The notes beneath the pieces are model-generated. The model worked only from the letters and a program-made list of their open reading frames with translations, did no database searches and was not told the origin of the DNA. DNA of 64,000 nt, from the NCBI RefSeq assembly GCF_016624945.1, contig NZ_JACVUI010000003.1:248001-312000 (forward strand). Direction: 5' to 3'. Position numbers and translations under genes: made by a program. This DNA comes from Acinetobacter sp. S54 (GTDB lineage Bacteria; Pseudomonadota; Gammaproteobacteria; Pseudomonadales; Moraxellaceae). The number at the start of each line of letters is the position of its first letter. Position 1 is the stretch's first letter. Shown here in pieces: positions 28,121 through 38,366 of this stretch.

Positions 28121-28887
28121 TATTTTTTTAAACTAACCACTTTGGTTTTTGCTAGCCTATCATGCAAGCTGTTGTTTCCTTTGGAGAAAAATAAAACAAT
28201 GTCTGCAATAAAAATGATCACTAAAAGTGGCAATAAACTGATTAATTGAGAAATGATAATGAATAAAAAAGAACGTACAAAAAAACCGCGGAACTGACCC
28301 GGGAGTTTGTATGTGGTTGCATCAACAATTTGCAAGTGGAATATTTTTTTTCCAATAGATTGACCTGAACGGGCAATAAAAAAGTTTTGCAGAAATAACA
28401 AGCCAAGTGTATAGGCTAGTAAAGCAATAGGTATCCATGTCGGCATATTATCGCGCATAGCTTCGGCAATTTTAATTTGCTGATCGACATCAAAACTAGT
28501 CGTTTGCTGTAGGAGATCATGGGGTAAAAAAAGCATTGTTACAATGATTTGCGGCAAAACAAGTAGAGCTAAATCAATGAGTTTGGCTGAAATTCGCTTA
28601 CTTACTGGAGCCGCAGTCGTTTTAGATGCCTGATTTACTTTAATATCACGAATGACATCATTCTGGCTATTATTTGGCGCGTCAAAGGCTGAACCAGTTA
28701 TTGGGTAATTTTCAGGCTGATAGGCAAGTTTACCTTGAGTTAATTCACCTAGGGCTCTCCATTCCGTCATGCCTTCATGCCATGCCAGATCAGTTAAAAG
28801 CACTTGCTGACTAGCAAGCATCTGGTTGACTTGTTCTAATGTATAGGGACCGGCCTGTTGGTTATTTCTTGCCAAGTAAATTTGCAT
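28120..28887 (-). CDS. RDD family membrane protein with N-terminal GYF_2 domain
   Basis: 255 residues. Residues 1-50 are a GYF_2 (DUF4339) domain (QQAGPYTLEQVNQMLASQQV, W-x-EGMTEWRALGEL). From residue ~97 an RDD domain with several spans begins at RISAKLIDLALL. The domain pair is common in gamma-proteobacteria and of unsettled function; RDD proteins have been linked to ion transport. Monocistronic, upstream gene ppsA separated by a terminator. Confidence 0.85.
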   Translation of the reverse strand: MQIYLARNNQQAGPYTLEQVNQMLASQQVLLTDLAWHEGMTEWRALGELTQGKLAYQPENYPITGSAFDAPNNSQNDVIRDIKVNQASKTTAAPVSKRISAKLIDLALLVLPQIIVTMLFLPHDLLQQTTSFDVDQQIKIAEAMRDNMPTWIPIALLAYTLGLLFLQNFFIARSGQSIGKKIFHLQIVDATTYKLPGQFRGFFVRSFLFIIISQLISLLPLLVIIFIADIVLFFSKGNNSLHDRLAKTKVVSLKK

Positions 28888-28916
28888 AAGTTTTAAATCT
28901 CAACAGCTTAAAGATG

Positions 28917-28945
28917 AAAAAGACCCCACGCGAGGGTCTTTTTTT
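28917..28945. terminator. ppsA terminator
   Basis: AAAAAGACCC / GGGTCTTTTT with a short loop; T-tract on both strands. Serves ppsA on the minus strand. Confidence 0.85.
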
Positions 28946-28954
28946 AAAATTAAG

Positions 28955-31342
28955 TTACGCTTGCTTGTCTTTGTCTTCTGCAAGGAAGAACCATGTTTCT
29001 AACACAGAGTCTGGATTCAGTGAAACTGTCTCAATACCTTGTTCCATTAGCCATTTAGCAAGATCCGGATGGTCAGATGGGCCTTGGCCACAAATACCAA
29101 TGTATTTACCAGCCTTACGACAAGCATGGATGGCCATGGAGAGGAGGGCTTTTACTGCTGGATCGCGTTCATCAAATAAATGAGAAACAATACCAGAGTC
29201 ACGATCTAGTCCAAGCGTTAATTGGGTTAAGTCATTTGATCCAATCGAGAAACCATCAAAATGTTCAAGGAATTGTTCAGCCAGTAACGCATTGGTTGGC
29301 AATTCACACATCATGATGACTTTAAGACCATTTTCGCCACGCTTCAAGCCATTTTGAGCTAGAAGTTCAATGACGCGTTTTGCTTCAGACACGGTACGAA
29401 CGAATGGGATCATGATTTGAATATTAGTCAATCCCATCTCGTCACGTGCTTTTTTAAGTGCACGGCACTCTAGCTCGAAGCAATCACGGAAGTTATCAGA
29501 CACATAACGGCTTGCACCACGGAAGCCCAACATTGGGTTTTCTTCTTCAGGTTCATATAACTTACCGCCAATGAGGTTTGCATATTCATTGGATTTAAAG
29601 TCTGACATACGAACAATGACTGGCTTTTCAGCAAAGGCAGCTGCAAGTGTTGCAATACCTTCAACCAATTTTTCTACATAGAACTCAACTGGAGAGGAAT
29701 AGCCAGCAGTACGCGCCATTACAGCCGCACGTGTTTCACGTGGCAAACTTTCAATATTAAGCAATGCTTTTGGATGTACGCCAATCATACGGTTAATAAT
29801 GAACTCAAGGCGAGCCAGACCAATACCACCATTTGGAATTTGAGCAAAGTCAAATGCACGGTCTGGATTACCCACGTTCATCATAATTTTGAACGGAAGT
29901 TTTGGCATCGATTCAATTGAATTACGTTGAATTTCAAAATCCAGCGCACCTTCATAAATAAAGCCAGTATCGCCTTCGGCACAAGAAACAGTTACTTCCT
30001 GACCATCAGTTAAAACTTCTGTCGCGTTTCCTGTACCAACAATGGCAGGAACACCTAATTCACGTGCAATAATTGCAGCATGGCAAGTACGACCGCCACG
30101 ATTAGTCACAATGGCAGCAGCGCGTTTCATTACAGGTTCCCAGTCAGGGTCTGTCATGTCAGAAACTAGAACGTCGCCTTCTTGAACCTTATCCATTTCT
30201 TTAATGGAAGTCACAATACGTACTTTACCAGAACCGATACGTTGACCAATTGAACGACCTTCACACAACACTGTTCCACGTTGTTTAAGGAGGTAACGTT
30301 CCATTGTGCCAACATTTTGGCGGCTTTTTACGGTTTCAGGACGTGCCTGAACAATATAAATCTGACCATCGTCACCGTCTTTAGCCCATTCGATGTCCAT
30401 TGGCGCAGCATAATGTTCTTCAATAATCATGGCTTGTTTTGCCAGTTCCTGAAGCTCATGATCATTTAGCGCAAATTGCTGACGATCTTGTTTTTCAACG
30501 TCTACGACAACAACTGACTTACCAGCAGAACCTTCTTCACCATAAATCATTTTTTGGTGTTTAGAACCGAGGTTACGGCGTAGTACAGAGTGCTTGCCAT
30601 TTTTAAGCAATGGTTTTGAAAGATAAAATTCATCAGGGTTGACTGCGCCCTGAACGACCATTTCGCCCAAACCATAAGATGCCGTAATAAAGACCACATC
30701 ACGGAAACCAGATTCGGTGTCTAGCGTAAACATGACGCCCGCTGCACCAGTTTCTGAACGTACCATACGTTGTATACCTGCTGATAAAGCAACGATGTCA
30801 TGCGCAAAACCTTGATGTACACGATATGCAATCGCACGGTCATTATATAAAGATGCAAACACTTCTTTGATGGCAATCAAAATATTATCAATGCCACGAA
30901 TATTTAGAAAAGTTTCTTGTTGACCTGCAAAAGATGCGTCTGGTAAATCTTCAGCGGTCGCAGATGAACGAACGGCAACCGCGATATCAGGGTTGCCGTT
31001 TGAAAGTGCAGTAAAAGCGTCACGGACTTCTTTTTCTAATGCTGGAATGAGAGGAGTATCTACAATCCATTGACGGATTTTTGCGCCAGTTTCGGCAAGG
31101 GCATTTACATCCTCAACATTTAATTGATCAAGTTCTGCCTGAATTTTTGCGTTTAAACCGCTTTGTTCAAGGAACTCACGATAAGCAGCAGCAGTTGTGG
31201 CAAAGCCACCCGGTACAGACACACCAGCATTGGATAAATGGCTGATCATTTCACCTAGAGATGAGTTTTTCCCACCCACGAGTTCCACATCGTGTTTCCC
31301 TAATTTTTCCAGACCGATTACGCGCGCTTCCAAAGTTTTCAC
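28955..31342 (-). CDS. ppsA: phosphoenolpyruvate synthase
   Basis: Converts pyruvate and ATP to PEP, AMP and phosphate, an entry to gluconeogenesis. 795 residues: N-terminal ATP-grasp domain ([23 protein letters not shown]), the swivelling phosphohistidine domain ([24 protein letters not shown], phospho-His in CHAA), and the C-terminal PEP-binding TIM barrel ending with [11 protein letters not shown]. Divergent from its regulator ppsR, with ~150 bases between. Confidence 0.98.
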   Translation of the reverse strand: MKTLEARVIGLEKLGKHDVELVGGKNSSLGEMISHLSNAGVSVPGGFATTAAAYREFLEQSGLNAKIQAELDQLNVEDVNALAETGAKIRQWIVDTPLIPALEKEVRDAFTALSNGNPDIAVAVRSSATAEDLPDASFAGQQETFLNIRGIDNILIAIKEVFASLYNDRAIAYRVHQGFAHDIVALSAGIQRMVRSETGAAGVMFTLDTESGFRDVVFITASYGLGEMVVQGAVNPDEFYLSKPLLKNGKHSVLRRNLGSKHQKMIYGEEGSAGKSVVVVDVEKQDRQQFALNDHELQELAKQAMIIEEHYAAPMDIEWAKDGDDGQIYIVQARPETVKSRQNVGTMERYLLKQRGTVLCEGRSIGQRIGSGKVRIVTSIKEMDKVQEGDVLVSDMTDPDWEPVMKRAAAIVTNRGGRTCHAAIIARELGVPAIVGTGNATEVLTDGQEVTVSCAEGDTGFIYEGALDFEIQRNSIESMPKLPFKIMMNVGNPDRAFDFAQIPNGGIGLARLEFIINRMIGVHPKALLNIESLPRETRAAVMARTAGYSSPVEFYVEKLVEGIATLAAAFAEKPVIVRMSDFKSNEYANLIGGKLYEPEEENPMLGFRGASRYVSDNFRDCFELECRALKKARDEMGLTNIQIMIPFVRTVSEAKRVIELLAQNGLKRGENGLKVIMMCELPTNALLAEQFLEHFDGFSIGSNDLTQLTLGLDRDSGIVSHLFDERDPAVKALLSMAIHACRKAGKYIGICGQGPSDHPDLAKWLMEQGIETVSLNPDSVLETWFFLAEDKDKQA

Positions 31343-31491
31343 TCCACTTTTCCAGTATTAATTACTATCTTGGCATGAAGAAAAGATATTAATGTGCTTA
31401 GGATTTTGATTTACTCTAAGCGACAGTCATGTAAGATCAGCTTACTATAAAGATTATATAGCACTAAGACAAATGTTTGAGGAGATTTTTC

Positions 31492-32328
31492 ATGTCAGAA
31501 GGTAAACAAATTAAGCGGAGTGTGTTTTTTATTTCCGATGGAACCGCGATTACGGCAGAAACCCTTGGACATTCATTATTAGCACAGTTTCCAAACGTAG
31601 ATTTTGATATTCATATTATTCCATATATTTCCTCAGAAGAGGCTGCGATGAATGTGGTCGCTGAAATCAATAGCTGTCAGTCTAAAGACCAGACCTTGCC
31701 TTTGGTGTTTGATACGCTAGTTGATCCAAATGTTCGTGAAATTATTAATACAGCTAAAGCGGTGAATTTGGATGTTTTTGAAGGGTTAATTAGTAAGCTG
31801 GAACAGGAGCTTGGAACACCGCCTACAACTTTAGTCGGACAGACTCATGCAGTGACGGATTCTGAATATTATAAAGCTCGTATTGATGCAGTTCATTTCG
31901 CTTTGGATAATGATGACGGAGCGCGAACACGTCATTATGATAAAGCCGATATTATTCTGATTGGTGTATCACGTTCGGGTAAAACACCGACCTCTATTTA
32001 TTTGTCATTACAGTTTGGTATTCGTGTTGCAAATTATCCTCTTACTGAAGAAGATCTAGATGACAACCGGTTACCTAAAGTACTGAAAGAGCATAAAAAT
32101 AAGTTATTCGGTTTAATGATTGACGCGGAACGTTTAGTTGCAATTCGCAATGAACGAAAAGCCAACAGTCGATATGCTAGCTTTAGTCAATGTCAGATGG
32201 AATTACGTGCGATTGAAGGAATTTTTATTTCAGAAGGAATTCCATATTTAAACGTAACTGAAATGTCAATTGAAGAAATTTCGACGCGTATTTTACAAAC
32301 GACAGGACTAAAACGTCGTATCGGTTAA
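31492..32328 (+). CDS. ppsR: PEP synthetase regulatory protein (kinase / pyrophosphorylase)
   Basis: DUF299 family. It inactivates PpsA by ADP-dependent phosphorylation of a Thr and reactivates it by phosphate-dependent removal. The nucleotide-binding P-loop GVSRSGKT is present, and the N-terminus RSVFFISDGTAITAE is typical. 278 residues from the ATG at 31492 with GAGGAGA upstream; an upstream TTG (31477) is less likely. Divergent from ppsA, its target. Confidence 0.96.
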   Translation: MSEGKQIKRSVFFISDGTAITAETLGHSLLAQFPNVDFDIHIIPYISSEEAAMNVVAEINSCQSKDQTLPLVFDTLVDPNVREIINTAKAVNLDVFEGLISKLEQELGTPPTTLVGQTHAVTDSEYYKARIDAVHFALDNDDGARTRHYDKADIILIGVSRSGKTPTSIYLSLQFGIRVANYPLTEEDLDDNRLPKVLKEHKNKLFGLMIDAERLVAIRNERKANSRYASFSQCQMELRAIEGIFISEGIPYLNVTEMSIEEISTRILQTTGLKRRIG

Positions 32329-32391
32329 ACAAACTGAAAATATTATAAACAATACGAATTGATTAGCTGTGCAAAAATAGTTTTTCAGATG

Positions 32392-32421
32392 AAAAGGGAA
32401 ATAAATGTATTTCCCTTTTTA
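32392..32421 (+). terminator. ppsR terminator, usable on both strands
   Basis: AAAAGGGAAATA / TATTTCCCTTTT with an AATG loop and terminal T run. Confidence 0.85.
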
Positions 32422-32439
32422 ATTTGTCATTGCAAAAAA

Positions 32440-33450
32440 TTAGCTGGATAAATTGTTTTTAATGTCCATCAATAGGCTAAAGTTTTCTAAACGCTTTTGA
32501 GTGTCATAAATATCACAAGTAAAAATAAACTCATCTACCTCAACATGCTCTAATAAATCTTCGAGGCCTGCTTTTACGGTTTCAGGCGAGCCAATTTGAG
32601 CCATTGCATAGAAATTATTGACAGACATTCGCTCGGCTGGCGTCCAAATATGTTCCATTGACTCAACAGGTGGTTTAAGTTTTAAACTTTGTCCACGCAT
32701 TAGACCTAACACCCGTTGATAGGCGCTTGTGGCTAAATGTTGTGCTTCGGTAGTGGTTTCTGCCACCACGGTTGGAACCCCAATAGACACATAAGGCCGT
32801 TCAAGATATTCAGAAGGTTGAAAATTTTCCCGATATAATTGTACTGCCTGAGACAACATACGTGGTGCAAAGTGCGATGCGAAAGAATAGGGTAGTCCTA
32901 AACGTGCAGCTAATTGGGCGCTAAACAAGCTTGAACCGAGCAGCCAGACAGGAACATAGGTACTGTGTCCAGGCGTTGCCACAATTTTTTGATGGGGTTC
33001 TGGATCTTTAAAATATTTTAAAATTTCAAGGACATCCTGAGGAAATTGATCTTCAGTTTCCTGACGCCCTCGACGTAAAGCGCGCATAGTGAGCTGATCG
33101 GTTCCAGGTGCGCGCCCTAAACCTAATTCAATCCGGTCAGGATAAAGCGTCGCAAGTGTTCCAAACTGTTCAGCAACCACTAAAGGTGCATGATTAGGCA
33201 ACATGATACCGCCTGACCCTAACCGTATAGATTGTGTATTTGCAGCGATATAACCCATCAATACTGCGGTAGCAGAACTGGCAATGCCATCCATATTATG
33301 ATGCTCTGCCAACCAGAAACGTTCATAGCCTAGTTTCTCCGCATGCTGAGCAAGTTCTAATGCATGCTGTAAAGAGAAATGGACATTTTTATCGTTACGG
33401 ATTGGGGCAAGTTCAAGAATAGAAAATCGTGTTTCTTTTAGGGAAGGCAT
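32440..33450 (-). CDS. LLM class flavin-dependent oxidoreductase (YhbW-like)
   Basis: 336 residues of the bacterial-luciferase-like monooxygenase family. Typical motifs are [20 protein letters not shown] (in part), [42 protein letters not shown]. It matches the group containing E. coli YhbW. It would use reduced flavin; substrate unknown. Monocistronic. Confidence 0.88.
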   Translation of the reverse strand: MPSLKETRFSILELAPIRNDKNVHFSLQHALELAQHAEKLGYERFWLAEHHNMDGIASSATAVLMGYIAANTQSIRLGSGGIMLPNHAPLVVAEQFGTLATLYPDRIELGLGRAPGTDQLTMRALRRGRQETEDQFPQDVLEILKYFKDPEPHQKIVATPGHSTYVPVWLLGSSLFSAQLAARLGLPYSFASHFAPRMLSQAVQLYRENFQPSEYLERPYVSIGVPTVVAETTTEAQHLATSAYQRVLGLMRGQSLKLKPPVESMEHIWTPAERMSVNNFYAMAQIGSPETVKAGLEDLLEHVEVDEFIFTCDIYDTQKRLENFSLLMDIKNNLSS

Positions 33451-33550
33451 AAAGGATTCTCAGGAACTATATATCGATATTTTACGATTAGTCGTAAATC
33501 TTGTATATCGGTTTTTTTCGATTTATGCAGTTATTTGTAAATTTGAAGCA

Positions 33551-33576
33551 TAAAAAAAGCACCCAGAAGGATGCTT
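33551..33576 (-). terminator. terminator of the glycine-zipper protein gene
   Basis: On the minus strand AAGCATCC pairs with GGGTGCTT (one G-T) with a TTCT loop, followed by TTTTT. Confidence 0.75.
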
Positions 33577-33600
33577 AATACAGTTATGAATAGATTTAAA

Positions 33601-34044
33601 TTAACGATGACGATAATGACGACGATGTTTGTTGTTCCAGTTTCGAGAGTTGTTATAGCGTTTGTCTTCGGCCTTGTCTTTGGCAATTTTATTGCCTAAA
33701 GCTGAACCGCCTGCAGCACCTAGAGCAGAACCAATATAACCGCCCGTAGTTCCACCCATGCTTTTACCTACGGTATAGCCACCAACACCACCTAAGCCGC
33801 CACCAATAGCAGATTCGGTACGATTACGTTTATTGCTTGCAACTGCTGCACCACCAGCACCACCAAGAGCAGAACCAATCATTGCGCCAGTGTTACCGCC
33901 CATTTGATTGCCCAAAGCTGTACCTACAACGCTGCCTAATGCTGAGGTCGCTGCAACACGTGTGGTATTGTCAGCATGAGCGTTAATTGCAAACATGGAA
34001 GAAATTGCGAATACACTACTCAGTAATAAGTTGCTTGCTTTCAT
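33601..34044 (-). CDS. exported glycine-zipper protein
   Basis: 147 residues: signal peptide (residues 1-24, ending AHA), then two copies of a Gly/Ala-rich zipper unit (GNQMGGNTGAMIGSALGGAGG and GKSMGGTTGGYIGSALGAAGG, each quoted in part), each able to form a membrane-inserting hairpin. The C-terminus is strongly basic (NKHRRHYRHR). Resembles Rick_17kDa/Gly-zipper_2TM surface proteins of the envelope. GGAG precedes the ATG by 8 bases. Role unknown, presumably outer-membrane or periplasmic. Confidence 0.78.
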   Translation of the reverse strand: MKASNLLLSSVFAISSMFAINAHADNTTRVAATSALGSVVGTALGNQMGGNTGAMIGSALGGAGGAAVASNKRNRTESAIGGGLGGVGGYTVGKSMGGTTGGYIGSALGAAGGSALGNKIAKDKAEDKRYNNSRNWNNKHRRHYRHR

Positions 34045-34409
34045 TTTAAATCTCCGTGTCCTAGTGGCAAGACTTTATCTATTTCGTTGCAGCAAATGTA
34101 ACAAAACGATTCACTATAATTGTGGAGATTAACCTTCTTATTTTTACAGTGTACCCGTGTTTTGTATACTTTCTATTAAAAGTGTCTAATAAAACGGCAA
34201 AAGCGATTGATTTAAAGCCTAATGTGTAGAAATAGTGAAAAGCCTCAAATAAGAATTTGTACGGGATCACTCAAATATGTCGTTGTCTATGTTATTTGAT
34301 GGTCATAATCGGTAAACTATGCGCAATTTTAGCTTTGATATGATTGAAGGCACTTTTAGATTCAAAAGATGTGCTTATCGATTATTTTTATTTTGAGATA
34401 CTTCCACTT
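34045..34409. other. intergenic region between the glycine-zipper gene and prfA
   Basis: About 365 bases between divergent starts. It must hold both promoters. I see no RNA-like structure with a terminator; the antisense 63-codon frame at 34079-34270 does not look coding. Confidence 0.35.
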
Positions 34410-35498
34410 ATGAAAGAATCACTACGTTTACGACTTGATCAACTCTGTGATCGTTATGAAGAGTTGACTGCATTATTGGCAGATGCAGAAGTCATTTCAG
34501 ATAATAAACGATTCCGTAAATTGTCACGTGAGCATAGTGATCTTTCTGAAATGGTTGAGGTTTGGGGTAAATATCGTCAGGCTGAACAGGACATTATTAC
34601 CGCCGAAGAGATGTTAAATGATCCTGATTTTAAGGATATGGCTCAAGAAGAGATTAAGGAAAATCGAAGTCTGATTGAGCAACTCGAAGCTGATCTCAAT
34701 ATTTTGATGATTCCTAAAGATCCCAATGATGCCAATTCCGCTTATTTGGAAGTACGGGCAGGTACAGGGGGGGATGAAGCTGCGATATTTTCAGGCGATT
34801 TATTTCGTATGTATAGTAAATATGCGGAGTCTCAAGGCTGGCGAATAGAAGTACTTTCTGAAAATGAAGGTGAACACGGGGGTTATAAGGAAGTCATCTG
34901 CCGCGTCGATGGTGATGGCGTTTATGGTCGCTTAAAGTTTGAAAGTGGGGCACACCGTGTACAACGTGTTCCTGCAACTGAATCGCAGGGACGAGTACAT
35001 ACTTCGGCCTGTACAGTTGCAATTCTACCTGAAGTGGATGTGGATACAACCGTTGAAATTAATCCTGCCGATTTGCGTATCGATACCTATCGTGCATCAG
35101 GTGCAGGGGGGCAGCACATTAACAAAACTGACTCGGCTGTACGTATTACTCACATCCCTACAGGTGTTGTGGTGGAATGTCAGGAAGAGCGTTCCCAGCA
35201 TAAAAACAAAGCCAAAGCGATGGCGTTATTGGTTTCTCGGCTAGAAAATGCCAAGCGTGCGGCACAAGAAACGGCAACTTCTGAAATGCGTCGCGATTTA
35301 GTCGGATCGGGCGACCGCTCAGAACGGATTAGAACATATAACTACCCGCAAGGACGCATGACTGATCATCGTATTAACTTAACTTTATATAAGTTAGATG
35401 CGATTATGGAAGGGGATTTGACTGAGCTTTTAGATAGTTTACATCGTGAATATCAGGCAGATCAGTTAGCGATGTTGGCCCAAGAGAACGGCGGCTAA
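34410..35498 (+). CDS. prfA: peptide chain release factor 1
   Basis: Reads UAA/UAG and triggers peptidyl-tRNA hydrolysis. The tripeptide anticodon PAT lies in [12 protein letters not shown] and the catalytic GGQ in [17 protein letters not shown]. From the ATG at 34410 ([12 protein letters not shown]) it has 362 residues (E. coli 360). An upstream TTG frame (34344) is not supported. It overlaps prmC (TAATG), so the factor and its methyltransferase are translationally coupled. hemA, the usual upstream partner, is not adjacent. Confidence 0.97.
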   Translation: MKESLRLRLDQLCDRYEELTALLADAEVISDNKRFRKLSREHSDLSEMVEVWGKYRQAEQDIITAEEMLNDPDFKDMAQEEIKENRSLIEQLEADLNILMIPKDPNDANSAYLEVRAGTGGDEAAIFSGDLFRMYSKYAESQGWRIEVLSENEGEHGGYKEVICRVDGDGVYGRLKFESGAHRVQRVPATESQGRVHTSACTVAILPEVDVDTTVEINPADLRIDTYRASGAGGQHINKTDSAVRITHIPTGVVVECQEERSQHKNKAKAMALLVSRLENAKRAAQETATSEMRRDLVGSGDRSERIRTYNYPQGRMTDHRINLTLYKLDAIMEGDLTELLDSLHREYQADQLAMLAQENGG

Positions 35499-36349
35499 TG
35501 AAGATTGGGCAAGCGTTAAATCTGCGTGGTGAAACTGATAGTTATGAACGTCAGGAAGCTGTGTGGCTGCTTGAACATGTTTTAAATTTAAATGCAATTG
35601 AATTGAAAATGCGTCAAATGCAAGTACTGACGCATGAACAGGAGCAGGTCTTTCTGGATGGCCTGATGCGTTTATCTAAAGGTGAACCATTGGCTTATAT
35701 TACAGGTTCCCAGCCTTTCTGGAGTTTGGATCTTACTGTCACTTCTGATACTTTAGTGCCGCGTCCAGATACTGAAATTTTAGTTGAAACCGTGCTTTCT
35801 TTGGATTTACCTTTTCAAACCTCAATGGTGGATTTGGGTACAGGTACTGGTGCAATTGCTTTGTCTTTAGCAAAAGAACGCCCTGATTGGAAGGTTTTGG
35901 CTACGGATATTTATTTCCCAACGCTTGAAGTGGCCCAAGGTAATGCTCATAAACATAGTTTAAATCAGGTTGAATTTATTTGTAGTGCATGGTTTGAAGC
36001 GATTCCCGCACAAAAATTTGATTTGATTGTTTCTAATCCACCCTATATCGATGCAGATGATGCGCACATGGACAATCTGGGGACAGAGCCACGTCGTGCA
36101 TTGGTGGCCGAACAACAGGGTCTTGCTGATCTGCAAATTATTATAGATCAAGCACCGAGCTGGTTGAATTCTAACGGTTGGCTGGTGCTTGAACACGGTT
36201 ACGATCAGAGTGAAGCAGTTCGTCAATTATTGCAAAAGCGTGGTTTTGTCCAGATTCAAACCCGAAAAGATTACGGTGGAAATGATCGTATTAGTTTAGG
36301 GCTTATCTGTCCAGATAGCTTATCTGGGGATACTTTCTCGCCATCTTAA
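35498..36349 (+). CDS. prmC: peptide chain release factor N5-glutamine methyltransferase
   Basis: Methylates the Gln of the GGQ motif in RF1/RF2. SAM motif MVDLGTGTGAIALSLAKERP and the glutamine-binding NPPY in LIVSNPPYID. 283 residues. Its last 30 bases overlap the convergent ABC permease gene. Confidence 0.96.
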   Translation: MKIGQALNLRGETDSYERQEAVWLLEHVLNLNAIELKMRQMQVLTHEQEQVFLDGLMRLSKGEPLAYITGSQPFWSLDLTVTSDTLVPRPDTEILVETVLSLDLPFQTSMVDLGTGTGAIALSLAKERPDWKVLATDIYFPTLEVAQGNAHKHSLNQVEFICSAWFEAIPAQKFDLIVSNPPYIDADDAHMDNLGTEPRRALVAEQQGLADLQIIIDQAPSWLNSNGWLVLEHGYDQSEAVRQLLQKRGFVQIQTRKDYGGNDRISLGLICPDSLSGDTFSPS

Positions 36350-37159
36350 TAACCATTGCTCTACAGCTTTCATGATGGCATCCGTTATTTTCCCCAATAA
36401 TGCCAGTAAAATAATGGCCAAAATAACAATATCGGGTCGTGAAGTTTCTCGTCCATCACTCAGCAGATAACCAATGCCTTGTGTTGCTGCAATCAATTCA
36501 GCAGCAATCATAAACATCCATGATAAACTCAAACTATTACGCAACCCTGTTAGAATTCCTGGCGAGGCGGCAGGCAAAATAATTTGGATAATTCGTTTAA
36601 AGCGATTTAAACCATATACTTTTCCCAACTCGACCAATTTGGGATCCACATTTTGAATTGCTGCAACTGTATTAGTATAAGTTGGGAAAAATGCACCAAT
36701 GGCGATCAGTGTAAGTTTTGATCCCTCATCAATACCTAGCCATAATAATAACAGGGGGATCCATGCCAAACTCGGAATAGATTTAATCGCTGAAAAAGTA
36801 GGGTCAAGATATTCTTCAATCTGTTTATTAAGGCCTACACCTACCGCAAACAATAAGCCAAGGCCACTGCCGATAGCAAATCCAGCAAAAACACGCCACG
36901 TGCTAATGTAAATATGTGTCAATAAATCTGCATGAGCCAAATCGATGAAAGACTGCCATAGACTACTCGGTGCTGGTAATAAATAAGCATCAATAGCACC
37001 ACTTCGCACCAGAAATTCACAAATAAGTAAAAATATAACAGGCAATAAAAGTGCTTTAAACCAACTTTTAAATTTGCTGGGCTTGTGGCGTTGCTGATCT
37101 TGAATGGCAGCCTGAGCCAAACTTCTGTTTAGCTCAGACTTAGAAAGTGAATTTTGCAT
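36320..37159 (-). CDS. ABC transporter permease, sulfonate/nitrate/taurine type
   Basis: 279 residues with about six spans and the EAA-like loop LVELGKVYGLNRFKRIIQIILPAASPG (in part). Closest to SsuC/TauC permeases of the aliphatic sulfonate system. Its 3' end overlaps prmC by 30 bases. It follows the binding-protein gene by three bases. No ATPase gene (ssuB-like) lies beside it, so the importer must recruit an ATPase encoded elsewhere or is incomplete. Confidence 0.88.
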   Translation of the reverse strand: MQNSLSKSELNRSLAQAAIQDQQRHKPSKFKSWFKALLLPVIFLLICEFLVRSGAIDAYLLPAPSSLWQSFIDLAHADLLTHIYISTWRVFAGFAIGSGLGLLFAVGVGLNKQIEEYLDPTFSAIKSIPSLAWIPLLLLWLGIDEGSKLTLIAIGAFFPTYTNTVAAIQNVDPKLVELGKVYGLNRFKRIIQIILPAASPGILTGLRNSLSLSWMFMIAAELIAATQGIGYLLSDGRETSRPDIVILAIILLALLGKITDAIMKAVEQWLLRWRESIPR

Positions 37160-37162
37160 AGA

Positions 37163-38134
37163 TTACTTAACGACCTTTTGAGCAAAACGAGGATCAAATA
37201 GCTGATCAATCACTTGATTAACATTGGTACCTTTGCGTACTAGATCTTCTTCGACCAAAATATTTCCTGCGCGTTTCAGGGCCTGTGTCTGTTTTACAGA
37301 CGGAATATTTTGTTCAAAATTGGTTCGACTTAATTGCAGTTTTGCAACGGCAAGCGGTAACTTTGATTCGCGAGCTAAAAGTTCGGCAGTTTTGTCTGGA
37401 TTTGCGATCGCCCATTTTCGTGCCTGTTCGTAAGCTTTGATCACGACTTCAATTGCCTCAGGACTTTGTTTGGCAAAATCTTCTTTAACGCTTAATACCC
37501 CGTAGCTATTAAAATTAACATTTCGATAAAGTAATCTTGCACCTGATTGAATTTGTGCAGCAGCCATAAGTGGATCGAGTCCAGCCCAAGCATCCACTTG
37601 ACCTCTTTCAAGTGCTGTTTTGCCATCTGGATGCTGTAAATGCACAAGTTGTACATCTCGTTTGGTTAAACCAACAGTATCCAGTGCCTGCAAAGTAAAT
37701 AAAAATGGATCTGTACCTTTGGTTGCTGCGATTTTTTTCCCTTTTAAATCTTTTAATGATTTCAATGGTGAATCTTTAGCGACTACCAGTGCAGTCCATT
37801 CAGGCTGACTCTGGATATAAACCGTTTTAATTGGGCTACCATTGGCACGACTGAGAACCGCCGCTAAACCGGCAGTAGAGGCAAAGTCGCTGCTATTGCT
37901 ATTAAGGTATTCCAAAGAACGATTACTCCCTTGACTAAACACCCATTTAATTTCAGTGTTTGGCAGCGCTTTTTCCAATAGCTTTTGATCTTTTACAATT
38001 AAACTAGTAGGCGCATAGTAGGCATAATCCAGTTTCAGTGTTTTGGGAATAGCCGCAAATGCAGTTGCGGTAAATGTTGTTGCAAGAACCCCAGTGATGA
38101 ACAATTTTAAGGAAGGTTTTTTAAATGATGACAT
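37163..38134 (-). CDS. ABC transporter substrate-binding protein, aliphatic sulfonate (SsuA) family
   Basis: From ATG 38134: about 323 residues with a Sec signal (KLFITGVLATTFTATAFA) cleaved after AFA. The fold is that of SsuA/TauA/NMT1-like proteins (LDYAYYAPTSLIVKD; GKKIAATKGTDPFLF; GQVDAWAGLDPLMAAAQ). Likely binds an alkanesulfonate or related anion in the periplasm. Upstream residues from 38200 are not signal-like and are excluded. Paired with the permease gene downstream. Confidence 0.85.
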   Translation of the reverse strand: MSSFKKPSLKLFITGVLATTFTATAFAAIPKTLKLDYAYYAPTSLIVKDQKLLEKALPNTEIKWVFSQGSNRSLEYLNSNSSDFASTAGLAAVLSRANGSPIKTVYIQSQPEWTALVVAKDSPLKSLKDLKGKKIAATKGTDPFLFTLQALDTVGLTKRDVQLVHLQHPDGKTALERGQVDAWAGLDPLMAAAQIQSGARLLYRNVNFNSYGVLSVKEDFAKQSPEAIEVVIKAYEQARKWAIANPDKTAELLARESKLPLAVAKLQLSRTNFEQNIPSVKQTQALKRAGNILVEEDLVRKGTNVNQVIDQLFDPRFAQKVVK

Positions 38135-38366
38135 GCCCAAGTCCAATCTGACAAATAAATGAAATTTCTCAGATGTTTGCATGAGAATAGCGTACTTCAA
38201 ACACAGATATTTTGCTTAGTAATGCATGTTCTGGAATAAACACCATTTTTGGGTTTTAATAAATTGATTATAAAAAACTTTTTATAGAAATTAGTGAATT
38301 ATTATAAATTCTGCTTAACTGATAATAAATGTGCATATAGCGTTGGATGAAGCCCGTTTATACGTT

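Noticed and set aside
34079-34270. 63-codon minus-strand ORF between the glycine-zipper gene and prfA
   Set aside because: No start context, no homology signal; it covers the promoter region of prfA.
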